Positions 40,401-48,632 of a stretch of 64,000 nt of DNA are shown here, one piece after another. Both the position numbers and the translations under genes were made by a program. Positions within the stretch are counted from its first letter, which is position 1; each line of letters begins with the position of its first letter. A model generated the notes under the pieces. The model had not been told where the DNA came from and searched no databases. It was given only the letters and a program-made list of their open reading frames with translations. Source of the DNA: Gammaproteobacteria bacterium Milos-ODIII6 (GTDB taxonomy: Bacteria; Pseudomonadota; Gammaproteobacteria; Chromatiales; Chromatiaceae); the NCBI GenBank assembly GCA_029228645.1, contig JAPTHR010000003.1, positions 310,001-374,000 of the forward strand, in the 5' to 3' direction.

Positions 40401-41007
40401 AACGGAGCCGGACCAAACGGAAAACATGCTTCCGTCGATCTTGCAGGGCTGGTTTGGCGAGGGCGCAGGCCAACCAGGACGATCGCAGCGGGTGGTATTT
40501 GAAAGGCTGAACGACCGTTATCAGCTTCAACCACTGGCTGTCGACACCCAACAGCCCTTCCTGTGGCGTGAATATACACGCGCCGAGATCCCTCCACTTT
40601 GGGGGCACGAGTTCAGTCCCAGCCGCTGGAATCAAGGGTTCGTGAACTTGGGGAAAGACGTCTTTCTGCTGGTTTCGTTAGAGAAGAGCGGGCTTCAGGA
40701 AGCTCATCAATATGACGATCGATTTATTACTCCTGAACTTTTCAGTTGGGTGAGCCAGAATCGTCATTCTCAAGAGGGACCGGCGGGCCAAATGCTCAAG
40801 GAGCATGTGGCACGTGACATTCATGTCCACCTCTTTGTGCGAGCGACGAGAAAGACGCCGAAAGGCAAAGCTGCCCCTTTCACCTACTGCGGGCAGGTGG
40901 CTTTCGTAGATTGGGAGGGATCGAAGCCGATCACTATCCGATGGCGGCTAAATCAAGCATTGCCAGAATACTTGCACAGCAGGTTCGGGCTGAAGAGCGG
41001 CGGATAA
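37408..41007 (+). CDS. HIT–PLD-nuclease–SF2 helicase fusion protein
   Basis: A 1199-residue multidomain protein. Residues ~1-125 are a HIT domain with the catalytic HLHIHVIP (93-100). Residues ~150-290 are a phospholipase D-type nuclease module with FHPKGYL and YVGSSNLTRAAL, the HxK...N motif. Residues ~345-720 are an SF2 helicase/translocase of the restriction-enzyme type: Walker A in LATGLGKTW, DEFHHAA, LTATPERTDG, and motif VI in FGRGLRRAEG. The ~480-residue C-terminal part resembles DUF3427 proteins. Such helicases are common in defence islands. All active sites look intact. It is coupled to SprT by an ATGA overlap and convergent with a NUDIX gene. Confidence 0.88.
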   Translation: MTCPFCELDEARVFYKDDPHILCLWDGYPVTPGHALVIPRRHVATWFDATYQEQVRLIEGIEVAKQAIEARHKPNGFNIGINVGAAAGQTVPHLHIHVIPRYEGDVADPRGGVRHVIPEKGNYLSSKDGSDLAGVVAQKKTKSVFGTERAPMLDAVVTDLVGAESADLAVAFVLESGLSRVEPYLYDIVERGGTVRVLTGDYLDVTEPRALLRLLDLQVFAALSIGAEETLGTVQCRVFQTDNSIGFHPKGYLIGQRSGERIAYVGSSNLTRAALERGIEWNYRVAQGDDRGAVSAILAEFESLFQHPRTVPLTEEWIEAYRDRRVPTSGKTEPVSIDTKIDAAPPPPTPHAIQLEALEALQKTRLDGNKAGLVVLATGLGKTWLSAFDSENFRRVLFVAHREEILRQALATFRRIRPEAHMGLYTGAEKIADADVLFASIQTLGKTAHLDRFSEDTFDYIVVDEFHHAAASTYRRLIDHFEPVFLLGLTATPERTDGADLLSLCAENLVYRCDLAEGINQDLLSPFQYYGVPDDTDFQNIPWRSGRFDPKELENAVITQSRAENAYRQWRKRNGKRSLGFCVSQRHSDYMAEYFRAKGVKAVSVHAGSTSAPRTGSLKDLESGRLEIVFAVDMFNEGVDVPHIDTVIMLRPTESRILWLQQFGRGLRRAEGKSHVRVIDYVGNHRTFLQPAMLLLPGADSGPGALSMALERLERGELELPAGCSVTYDLEALNILKSLARPSRGSDSTVAWYRSFREQHGGRPTASEAWHSGFDPKSVRKGFGSWFGLVRAEEDFSNFENEVFEAHREFLDALEVTPMTKSYKMIVLHAMLAEESFPGSILIEDLTVGVQHFAQRSQLLEKDFGLDLEDTKKLQCLLEENPIAAWTAGKGTKGGQYFRYENGSFESRLGEQPDHREVLAALVREIADFRVAQYLERLQGEARFAPRIICNVSHANDKPILFLPSRDTTPGIPEGRQPIIANGKEYMANFVKIAVNVVTEPDQTENMLPSILQGWFGEGAGQPGRSQRVVFERLNDRYQLQPLAVDTQQPFLWREYTRAEIPPLWGHEFSPSRWNQGFVNLGKDVFLLVSLEKSGLQEAHQYDDRFITPELFSWVSQNRHSQEGPAGQMLKEHVARDIHVHLFVRATRKTPKGKAAPFTYCGQVAFVDWEGSKPITIRWRLNQALPEYLHSRFGLKSGG

Positions 41008-41132
41008 GGGTTATTGACCAAAACCATCCATCATACTTTCCAGATTAGTCTCACAGAGTCCAACGAAAATCCCAGCGCACTGGTTTTTCAGACGACGCAT
41101 GCCGCACTTAGCTGCCACACTAGGTAAATTTC

Positions 41133-41528
41133 TCAGTCACCCTCCATTATCTTTCGAGCGATAGGTATGTCGGCCGGTGCAAGGTTAAAATCCAAGACCG
41201 ACTTGACCGGCACCCATTTTGCGCAATCATGTACTGTCAGAACGAATTTCGCGGGGGAGAGGATGGTATTTAGAGCGACAAGCCGAAACTCCCCATGCTC
41301 ATAGCGATAGATCGACTCGCATAACGTGTCTCCGACACGCGCCTCAACTCCAAGTTCTTCGTGAAGCTCGCGAGCTAGACACGCTTGCAAGGTCTCACCG
41401 GGTTCCACCTTACCTCCTGGAAACTCCCAGAAACCAGCTAGCTTCTGATCGGGGCCCCTGCGGGTGAGTAATACGGTGTCGCCCCGGCGGACGACAGCGG
41501 CGGAAACAGTCTTCACGAAGTGACCCAC
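41133..41528 (-). CDS. MutT-like NUDIX hydrolase
   Basis: A 131-residue NUDIX pyrophosphohydrolase with the complete box [20 protein letters not shown] followed by ELG, and the WEFPGGK lead-in typical of MutT-type (deoxy)nucleoside triphosphate hydrolases. It would clean oxidised or unusual nucleotides, though the substrate is not evident. It sits between two large helicase genes, convergent with the HIT–PLD helicase and divergent from the RecQ–UvrD fusion. In other genomes I recall such NUDIX genes beside DUF3427 helicases, which suggests they are functionally linked. Confidence 0.85.
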   Translation of the reverse strand: MGHFVKTVSAAVVRRGDTVLLTRRGPDQKLAGFWEFPGGKVEPGETLQACLARELHEELGVEARVGDTLCESIYRYEHGEFRLVALNTILSPAKFVLTVHDCAKWVPVKSVLDFNLAPADIPIARKIMEGD

Positions 41529-41630
41529 TCAAATCACGTGAAAGAAAGGAACTGAGTATTTAAGAACAAGACATAACTTGCTATTTAGCATAGCATTTTA
41601 AGCCCCGCGGCATGGTTTCCATAGAATTGC

Positions 41631-44600
41631 ATGCGCGGTAAAGGAAGTGTGAGATCCATAACTCAGGATGTGGACAGCGATTTGGGGGATAGCCACAACA
41701 ATTTCAAACCTCGATGTCTTTCCATAGACTTGGAGGTTGGCGTCAAGGACAACCGCATCCATGAGTTTGCGGCCGTCCGCGGTGATGACGGGAAGTCTTT
41801 GGTCCGCGGGAACCAAATCCTCCATGCCGGATTGAAGAGGCTGGATGCTTTTGCTGAAGGCCTGACATTCCTGCTGGGGCATAACCTCATCGCTTTCGAT
41901 CTACCGCATCTTGCGGCAGCGGAACCGGATCTTGCGATCTTGGCGTGGCCTGCGGTTGATACGCTATGGCTGAACCCATTGGCGTTTCCGCGAAATCCCT
42001 ACCATCGTCTCGTCAAACACTACCAGGATGGCCAGCTTCACCGCGGGCAGCTCAATGATCCAGAGCTTGACGCACGGCTTGCGCTGGATGTCTTTCATGA
42101 CCAGCGCGATGCGTTTGTTGAGCTCGCGCGCGAAGCGCCGGATCTATTGCTTGCTTGGCATTGGCTCACGACTGGCAATAATGCCGTAACCGGCCTCAAC
42201 GCTTTCTTCACCTCTATACGTCAGGCACCACGACCGACCGATGATGCCGGTATTCATGCCGTCGAGAACTACCTGCTGGATCGCTGCTGTGTGACAGCCG
42301 CACGTGAAGCCCTGACTGATGTCGGGATGCAGGCTTGGCCACTGGCGTACGCCATGGCTTGGCTCTCGGTTGCCGGCGGGAATTCCGTGATGCCGCCTTG
42401 GGTGCGGCACCAGTTTCCAGAAGCCGGTCGATGGGTACGCAGGCTCCGAGATACCCCCTGCGAGAATCCCGAATGCGAGTGGTGCAGAGAGCACCATGAC
42501 GCCCGTAAGGAACTCAAACGTTGGTTCGGGTTCGATGATTTCCGACCAGAGCCTCTAGACGATCAGGGCAGGCCCCTACAGGGTGTCATCGTAGAAGCGG
42601 CGATGCGTGGTGAGCACGTACTGGGGGTACTACCAACCGGTACGGGAAAATCGTTGTGCTACCAGATTCCGGCGCTCTCTCGTTATGAGAAGACGGGTGC
42701 GCTGACGCTGGTTATCTCACCGCTCGTGGCACTGATGGCGGATCAGGTGGCGGGATTAGAGGCGCGTGGCGTCACGGCCTGTGCCGCGCTCAACGGCTTG
42801 TTGTCGATGCCCGAAAGAGCGGATGTGCTGGACCGTGTGCGTTTGGGTGACATCGGCATTCTGATTGTCTCGCCGGAACAACTCCGCAGTCCTGCGCTGC
42901 GGAAGGCGCTGGTCCAACGGGAAATCGGCGCCTGGGTGCTGGATGAGGCGCATTGTATTTCCAAGTGGGGTCACGATTTTCGGCCCGATTACCGGTATGT
43001 TGGACGCTTCATCAAAGAGTGGTCCGGAGAAGGCGATGTGGCGCCGGTGCTTTGTCTTACCGCAACCGCGAAACCTGACGTGATCGCGGATATTTGCGGC
43101 CATTTTCGGGATAAGGTGGGCGTTGATCTCAAGGCCTTTGATGGCGGTGCGAATCGTGACAATCTTGAATTCGATGTCGTTCCCACCACCCGGGTCGCCA
43201 AGTACGAAGATATCTATCGCTTGCTAGAAACGGCTTTACCAGAGGAGCAGGCCGGTGGGGCCATCGTCTACTGTGCAACGCGAAAGCAAACAGAAGAGGT
43301 TTCAGCGTTTCTACAAGAAAAGGGACTGGCGGCAGATAGCTTCCACGCCGGACTGTCCCCTGAGACGAAGAAGACTATTCAAGAGAGTTTCATCAAGGGG
43401 GGACTGCGTGTTATCGCTGCTACCAACGCCTTCGGGATGGGCATCGACAAGCCCGATGTGCGTTTGGTGATTCATGCCGATATCCCCGGCTCCTTGGAAA
43501 ACTACCTGCAAGAAGCCGGAAGGGCGGGGCGGGACCGTGCAGCGGCCCGATGTGTGCTGCTCTACTCGATTGACGATGTCGAGCGGCAGTTCGGTATGTC
43601 GGCACGCTCCAGGCTGTCTCACCGGGACATCGTAGCGATCCTCAAGTCGCTCCGGCGGTTGGGTAGCAAGAAGCGCCAGGGTGACGAGATCGTAGCGACG
43701 GCCGGGGAGATACTTGCCGAGGAGGAGGAAGGCCTATTCGAGCGCGATTCTGCAACGGACGATACCCGGGTTAGAACGGCGTTGCTCTGGCTAGAGGAGT
43801 CACATCTGTTGACCCGAGAAGAAAACCGGGTCCAGGTATTTCCGTCGTCTTTGCGCGTCACCACTACCGCGGAGGCAGAGAAACGTCTCGCAAAGGCGGA
43901 CATGGTCAAAGAGTACAAGGAGCAACTGATCGAGCTCGTTGACTGCTTGATTGATGCCGACGCCGACGAGGGGATCTCCACAGACGAGTTAATGGGGGCG
44001 ACAGGGCTGACCGCTGATGGTGTGCGTCGCGCCCTGTACGATCTCGAGCATTTTGGAATTGCGACCAACGATACGGCGCTGACCGCCTATGTACATCATG
44101 GTGTGGCGAGATCATCGAAGAACCGGTTCGAAGACGCCGAAGGGCTTGAATCGGAGTTGATCGGCTTGATGCGTCAGGACGCACCGGACTTGAGCAAGGG
44201 CGAGGCGTCGGTCCTCCATCTTCGTCAGGCGACGCAACGTCTAAAGGACCAAGGACACCAAGACGCACTGCCGGAGAGAGTCTGGCGGCTGCTCCGAAGC
44301 CTCTCGATGGATGGCCGAAGCGATGCCGGCGGCTTGGGCAGTATCCGCCTCAAGAAGCTCGATCGAGAGACGGTCCAGGTCACCTTGCAACGGGATTGGC
44401 GAGACCTCGACACGACGGCAAAGTTGCGTCGAACTGGCGCGGCAGCCTTGCTGAACCAGCTGTTGTCCACGTTGCCGGAGGGTGCCAGAGGCAATGATCT
44501 ACTGGCTGAAACTACCCTGGGCAAGCTGCGCCAGGCGATCGATGAAGACCTCACCTTGCGCTCGGCCAACATCAGGGATCCGGCGAAACTCATCGACTAC

Positions 44601-46793
44601 GCGTTGCTCTGGCTGCATGAGCAGGAGGTGATCCGTCTCAATAAAGGCATGGCGGTCTTCCGACCGGCCATGACGATTAACCTGTCGGACGAAAAACGGG
44701 GATTTCTGAAGGCCGATTTCGTTCCCCTCAAAGATCACTATGAGGAACAGGTACTCCAGATCCATGTGATGGCGGAGTATGCCCAACGTGCGTTGAAGGC
44801 CATGGCGGATGCCCTTCACCTGGCGATGGACTACTTCAGCATGCCGCAAGGTGAATTCGTCAGGCGCTGGCTACCGGATCGTGGAAAAGAACTGAGCATG
44901 CAAACGACGCCGGAATCCTGGCGACGCATTGTCGATGAGCTCAACAATCCGGTCCAACAGCGAATAGTGGCGGACGAGCGTGAGCAAACGAACGTTCTCG
45001 TGCTTGCCGGCCCTGGATCGGGCAAGACCCGGGTCCTGGTGCATCGTATTGCTTACCTGGTCCGGGTGCGACGCGAGAATCCGAGGGGGATATTGGCGCT
45101 CGCTTACAACCGTCATGCGGCTGTTGAGATTCGCCGCCGCCTTGTGTCACTGATAGGGGACGATGCCAAGGGCGTCACGGTACTGACCTGCCATGCACTC
45201 GCCATGCGAATGGTGGGGGCGAGCCTTGTCGGGCGTGGTACCGACACCGATACCTTTGACGACATTCTCAGGCAAGCCATCGCACTGCTGAAAGGTGAGG
45301 GCTTGGAGCCGGATGAAGCCGACGCGCAGCGAGAGCAGCTGCTCGCAGGTTTCCGGTGGATTCTCGTCGATGAATACCAGGATGTGGCCCTCGAGCAGTA
45401 TGAACTGATCTCTGCGTTGGCAGGAAGGACACTGAATGATCCCGACGGTCGACTGAGTTTGTTTGCCGTGGGTGATGATGACCAGAATATCTACGCCTTC
45501 AATGGGGCCTCTGTCGAATACATCCGTCGATTCGAGCAAGACTATTCAGCCAAACCCAGCTATCTCACCGAAAACTATCGATCGGCACGCAACATTATCG
45601 ATGCGGCAAACCAGGTGATTGAGATCGCGGCTAATCGGATGAAGGCGGCCCACCCGATTACCGTGGACCGTGCGCGCGAAAAAGCGCCTGCAGGTGGCGA
45701 TTGGGAGGCGCTGGATCCGGTCTCGAAAGGGTGTGTTCAGATCTTGCGCTCGGAAAACAGCCCGATAAGCCAGGCCGTGGTGGCCATGAAGGAGTTGGAA
45801 CGCAAAGCGGCGTTGGACGCGGACTGGGATTGGTCGAACGTCGCTGTCATCGCTCGGGAATGGAAGTTTCTGGAGCCGGTTCGCAGTTACTGTGAGCGGG
45901 AGGGGGTTCCGGTGCAGATGGCGGATGAACAGCCGCCACCGATGTGGCGTCTGCGGGAAACGCGCCAGTTGATGGACTGGATGGAAAGCCGTGGTTCCCA
46001 CCTCACGGGTATCGCCAGTATTCGAGAGTGGCTTCAGTCGCAGGGTTCGGGACCCTGGTGGGAGCAGCTCGGGGAGGTGGTCGAAGCGCTGAGCCTGGAG
46101 GTTGGGGAGGCCGAGATACCGGTAAAGCATTTCGTTGAGTGGCTGGTCGAGTGGGGCAGGGAGATTCGGCGCAGGCAGACGGGGTTATTGTTGCTCACTG
46201 CCCATCGAGCCAAGGGGTTGGAATTCTATCATGTCGTCGTACTGGATGGTGGGTGGGAGAAGATCGGTAAGGGGGAAGATCGGGATGCTTCACGCCGCCT
46301 CTACTACGTTGCCATGAGTCGTGCGAAACAGACGTTGTCGTTGCTGAGTTCCTCTAGAGTACATCCTTTCCTCGATGCCTTGGACACTGGTTCCGAGCCA
46401 TTTATTGAACGAGTAGTGCTTGAGGGCGTCGATCATGACCAGAAAGGCCTCGACAGGCGTTATCTTCGCTTGACGTTGAAAGATATCGATATTGGATTTG
46501 CGGGACGGTTTTCCTGTGACCACTCGGTCCATGCGACTATCGCAGCTGTGGAACCGGGCGATGCACTTCAGTTGCAGGCGAACGGCAGCCGTTGGGATCT
46601 ATCGGATCGGCAGGGAAGGCTCATAGGGCGACTGGCTAAGTCATTCAAGCCGCCAAGGGGTATGACTTTAAAGAGCATACGTGTTGGCGCCATAATTCAA
46701 CGCTACCGGGGAGACAGCGCGTCGGAGTACCAGTCTCGGATCAAGTGTGATCAATGGGAGGTGGTCATGCCAGAGCTTGTATATGGGACGTAG
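41631..46793 (+). CDS. DnaQ-like exonuclease–RecQ–UvrD helicase fusion
   Basis: A 1720-residue protein joining three DNA-processing modules. Residues ~25-160 resemble a DEDD exonuclease: SIDLEV (31-36), GHNLIAFDLPHL (83-94) and NDPELDARLALDVF. Residues ~320-690 are a RecQ-type helicase: [56 protein letters not shown] long middle follows. Residues ~1100-1600 are a UvrD/Rep helicase: LAGPGSGKTRVLVHR, LVDEYQDVALEQY, LTENYRSARN and LLTAHRAKGLEFYHVVVLDG. All motifs look intact. ATG 41631 is used; GTG 41649 is possible. The GC content is below the core. A role in DNA defence or repair is inferred. Confidence 0.88.
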   Translation: MRGKGSVRSITQDVDSDLGDSHNNFKPRCLSIDLEVGVKDNRIHEFAAVRGDDGKSLVRGNQILHAGLKRLDAFAEGLTFLLGHNLIAFDLPHLAAAEPDLAILAWPAVDTLWLNPLAFPRNPYHRLVKHYQDGQLHRGQLNDPELDARLALDVFHDQRDAFVELAREAPDLLLAWHWLTTGNNAVTGLNAFFTSIRQAPRPTDDAGIHAVENYLLDRCCVTAAREALTDVGMQAWPLAYAMAWLSVAGGNSVMPPWVRHQFPEAGRWVRRLRDTPCENPECEWCREHHDARKELKRWFGFDDFRPEPLDDQGRPLQGVIVEAAMRGEHVLGVLPTGTGKSLCYQIPALSRYEKTGALTLVISPLVALMADQVAGLEARGVTACAALNGLLSMPERADVLDRVRLGDIGILIVSPEQLRSPALRKALVQREIGAWVLDEAHCISKWGHDFRPDYRYVGRFIKEWSGEGDVAPVLCLTATAKPDVIADICGHFRDKVGVDLKAFDGGANRDNLEFDVVPTTRVAKYEDIYRLLETALPEEQAGGAIVYCATRKQTEEVSAFLQEKGLAADSFHAGLSPETKKTIQESFIKGGLRVIAATNAFGMGIDKPDVRLVIHADIPGSLENYLQEAGRAGRDRAAARCVLLYSIDDVERQFGMSARSRLSHRDIVAILKSLRRLGSKKRQGDEIVATAGEILAEEEEGLFERDSATDDTRVRTALLWLEESHLLTREENRVQVFPSSLRVTTTAEAEKRLAKADMVKEYKEQLIELVDCLIDADADEGISTDELMGATGLTADGVRRALYDLEHFGIATNDTALTAYVHHGVARSSKNRFEDAEGLESELIGLMRQDAPDLSKGEASVLHLRQATQRLKDQGHQDALPERVWRLLRSLSMDGRSDAGGLGSIRLKKLDRETVQVTLQRDWRDLDTTAKLRRTGAAALLNQLLSTLPEGARGNDLLAETTLGKLRQAIDEDLTLRSANIRDPAKLIDYALLWLHEQEVIRLNKGMAVFRPAMTINLSDEKRGFLKADFVPLKDHYEEQVLQIHVMAEYAQRALKAMADALHLAMDYFSMPQGEFVRRWLPDRGKELSMQTTPESWRRIVDELNNPVQQRIVADEREQTNVLVLAGPGSGKTRVLVHRIAYLVRVRRENPRGILALAYNRHAAVEIRRRLVSLIGDDAKGVTVLTCHALAMRMVGASLVGRGTDTDTFDDILRQAIALLKGEGLEPDEADAQREQLLAGFRWILVDEYQDVALEQYELISALAGRTLNDPDGRLSLFAVGDDDQNIYAFNGASVEYIRRFEQDYSAKPSYLTENYRSARNIIDAANQVIEIAANRMKAAHPITVDRAREKAPAGGDWEALDPVSKGCVQILRSENSPISQAVVAMKELERKAALDADWDWSNVAVIAREWKFLEPVRSYCEREGVPVQMADEQPPPMWRLRETRQLMDWMESRGSHLTGIASIREWLQSQGSGPWWEQLGEVVEALSLEVGEAEIPVKHFVEWLVEWGREIRRRQTGLLLLTAHRAKGLEFYHVVVLDGGWEKIGKGEDRDASRRLYYVAMSRAKQTLSLLSSSRVHPFLDALDTGSEPFIERVVLEGVDHDQKGLDRRYLRLTLKDIDIGFAGRFSCDHSVHATIAAVEPGDALQLQANGSRWDLSDRQGRLIGRLAKSFKPPRGMTLKSIRVGAIIQRYRGDSASEYQSRIKCDQWEVVMPELVYGT

Positions 46794-46924
46794 CACCATC
46801 TGAGGCTGACCGTTAGTACGAGAAAGGGCAGCAAAACGCAGAATTGATTTTGGATTGATGATTAGTACGCTTTTGGCGCTGTTTTTAGGGATGACCAACA
46901 CAATTCGTATGCGGCTCTTAACCC

Positions 46925-47224
46925 TTAATGCAACCCCACCGGCCTGTCCTCCCCGTCCTTCACCGGCAACAAATCCACAAACCGCCCCTCCGCCTCGGTG
47001 AACAGCCTGAACTCCTGCTCGCCGAAGGTGCGCTTTTTTTTGGACCCGGACTTGGGCCGGAAGGGTACCTGCGCGACCCAGATGCCGTAGCGGCTCTCCA
47101 GCGAGAAGGAGGCGATGTCGATACGGTAGGGCGAGGCGCCGATCGAGCCGTAACGTTCGATGATCTCGTCCATGCGCTTGATCTTCTTAGGCGGCAGTGA
47201 CCAGGCCTCCATCACGATGAACAC
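46925..47224 (-). CDS. Hypothetical protein, start unclear (coding pattern extends to ~47449)
   Basis: From GTG 47224 this encodes 99 residues (MFIVMEAWSLPPKKIKRMDE...). However, the same frame stays open and protein-like for 75 more codons upstream, to just after the TPR gene's stop at 47453, without any ATG, GTG or TTG. That region reads SIPTAYREIIDPLVDHARKL and EALAFVGNLTTKKLTAVPLT. So either an unusual start (ATA 47446, ATT 47437) is used, a start codon has mutated, or the gene is decaying. No family is recognised. It shares its frame with the TPR gene, so read-through of that stop would fuse them. Confidence 0.55.
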   Translation of the reverse strand: MFIVMEAWSLPPKKIKRMDEIIERYGSIGASPYRIDIASFSLESRYGIWVAQVPFRPKSGSKKKRTFGEQEFRLFTEAEGRFVDLLPVKDGEDRPVGLH

Positions 47225-47452
47225 GAAGTCCGCCGCATGTTCGTGCGCGGTCTGACGGATGCGTTCTGCTGCGGCGTCCTTGGCCTGCTCGCTGGTCGGG
47301 GTGAGCGGGACCGCCGTCAGTTTCTTGGTGGTCAGGTTGCCGACGAAGGCCAGGGCCTCGAGCGGCTCGCCCTGTTCGGCCAGTTTCCTGGCGTGGTCGA
47401 CGAGCGGGTCGATGATCTCGCGGTAGGCTGTGGGAATGCTGGATATGGTGCG

Positions 47453-48259
47453 TTACCGCATGCCCTTGGCGATCTCGTATTCGCGGTCCAGGCCGCTGCC
47501 GGTGTCTGCGCTGGGGTCGAACTGCTTGAGCCCGACGTGCATCAGCGACAGCAGTTGCAGTCCCGAGAAATCACCCGGAAGGGTCTCGAGGGTATAGCGT
47601 TTGTCGGGGTCGTTGATCGCAAGCCCGTTCTGGCCGAGTTTGGCGATCTCCATCACGATCGCGCCCACCTGCTCGCGTGGCATGGGCTCGAAGGTCTGCA
47701 TGGCAAACTGCATCTGCATCACCGCATCCATGCGCGGCTGGCCAGCGACCGCATCGTGCAGGTTTGCGTTCGCCATGCGGTTGGCGCGCGTGGTGGCGGC
47801 GTCAGCAATGGGATGCCCGGGGTAACCCTTGATGAGCTGTTCGTACAGCGTCCGCGCCTCGGGCCAGTGCGCTTCACCGAGTTGCTCCAGACACTGGGCC
47901 AGGTTGTAAAGCCCCTCCGGGTGTTCGCTGTCGAGTGACACTGCTTTGCGGAACCATGGCAGGGCCTCCTCGAACTTGTCCTGGCGGGCGAGCACGGCCC
48001 CCAGGTTGCGCAGTGCGAAGGTGTTTTCGGGTTCGAGTTTGACCGCCCGCTCCAGGGGTGCCTGTGCATCGGCCAGGCGCTCCTGCCGCGCCAGGGCCAC
48101 GCCGAGCGTGACGGCCGCGTTGGCATACTCGGGATCGAGTGCCAGGCAGTGTTCGAGTGGCGCAATGCATTCCTCGATACGCCTCAGTTCGCTCAGGCAC
48201 ACACCGTAGTTGTACGCGATGTCCGCGTCATCCAGCATGCCGTAGAGCGCCTCCAGCAT
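47453..48259 (-). CDS. TPR-repeat protein, apparently 5'-truncated
   Basis: A 268-residue product with TPR repeats over residues ~10-140 (AYNYGVCLSELRRIEECIAP, ANAAVTLGVALARQERLADA, FALRNLGAVLARQDKFEEAL), then a ~110-residue domain that I do not recognise. The protein-like frame runs upstream of ATG 48259 to a stop near 48325 with no start, right where a CRISPR-like repeat begins, so the original 5' end is probably lost. A 187-bp part of this gene (47615-47801) is duplicated at 52057-52243. It may still be expressed from the internal ATG. Confidence 0.62.
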   Translation of the reverse strand: MLEALYGMLDDADIAYNYGVCLSELRRIEECIAPLEHCLALDPEYANAAVTLGVALARQERLADAQAPLERAVKLEPENTFALRNLGAVLARQDKFEEALPWFRKAVSLDSEHPEGLYNLAQCLEQLGEAHWPEARTLYEQLIKGYPGHPIADAATTRANRMANANLHDAVAGQPRMDAVMQMQFAMQTFEPMPREQVGAIVMEIAKLGQNGLAINDPDKRYTLETLPGDFSGLQLLSLMHVGLKQFDPSADTGSGLDREYEIAKGMR

Positions 48260-48329
48260 CGGCAGGGCGTCTTCGCTGGGGCGCGGATGAAGCCAAACGC
48301 AGCGTGAGGCAGTGGCTTGGGCGGCCTAG

Positions 48330-48361
48330 GTCGCCCCCCATGCGGGGGCGGGGATTGAAAA
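48330..48361 (+). CRISPR. Solitary type I-C-like CRISPR repeat (fossil)
   Basis: The 32-nt sequence begins GTCGCCCCCCATGCGGGGGC and ends GATTGAAAA. It matches, from memory, the type I-C repeat form (GTCGCCCCCC...GCGTGGATTGAAAC) at nearly all positions, differing in the GGGG for GTGG and in the final base. No second clear repeat lies at the expected ~67-bp spacing, and there are no cas genes in the window. The following ~35 nt (48362-48396) may be a relic spacer. The 270 bp from here to the reverse transcriptase gene contain no other feature that I can support. Confidence 0.55.
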
Positions 48362-48632
48362 TACTTCCACCTGGAATCCGTGTTCGTTGAACGATTTGAG
48401 CGCCGAATTTTCGCCGAATATAGTTCAGCGTTGTTGTTCACAGTGAGGCAAAGTGTAACGGGCATCTCACCAATTAGTATATTAAAACCAATGGGTTATG
48501 CTATAAGATTCTTAGTTATGCATGGCTTCCGAGGCTACGCACTTTGTGGCGAGTAGGCCAGATTGCCAGGACCATCTGTGAGTTTTACATACGATGTTCT
48601 GATATTTTTGAGGCGGAGTTTTTTTGCGCTTG

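Noticed and set aside
47237-47938. 233-codon plus-strand frame opposite the TPR gene
   Set aside because: The minus strand shows clear TPR repeats; the plus frame is a shadow.
48263-48294. Possible second CRISPR repeat 67 bp before the solitary repeat (GGGGCGCGGATGAA)
   Set aside because: Only the 3' part is vaguely similar, and the sequence reads well as TPR-gene coding; treated as coincidence.
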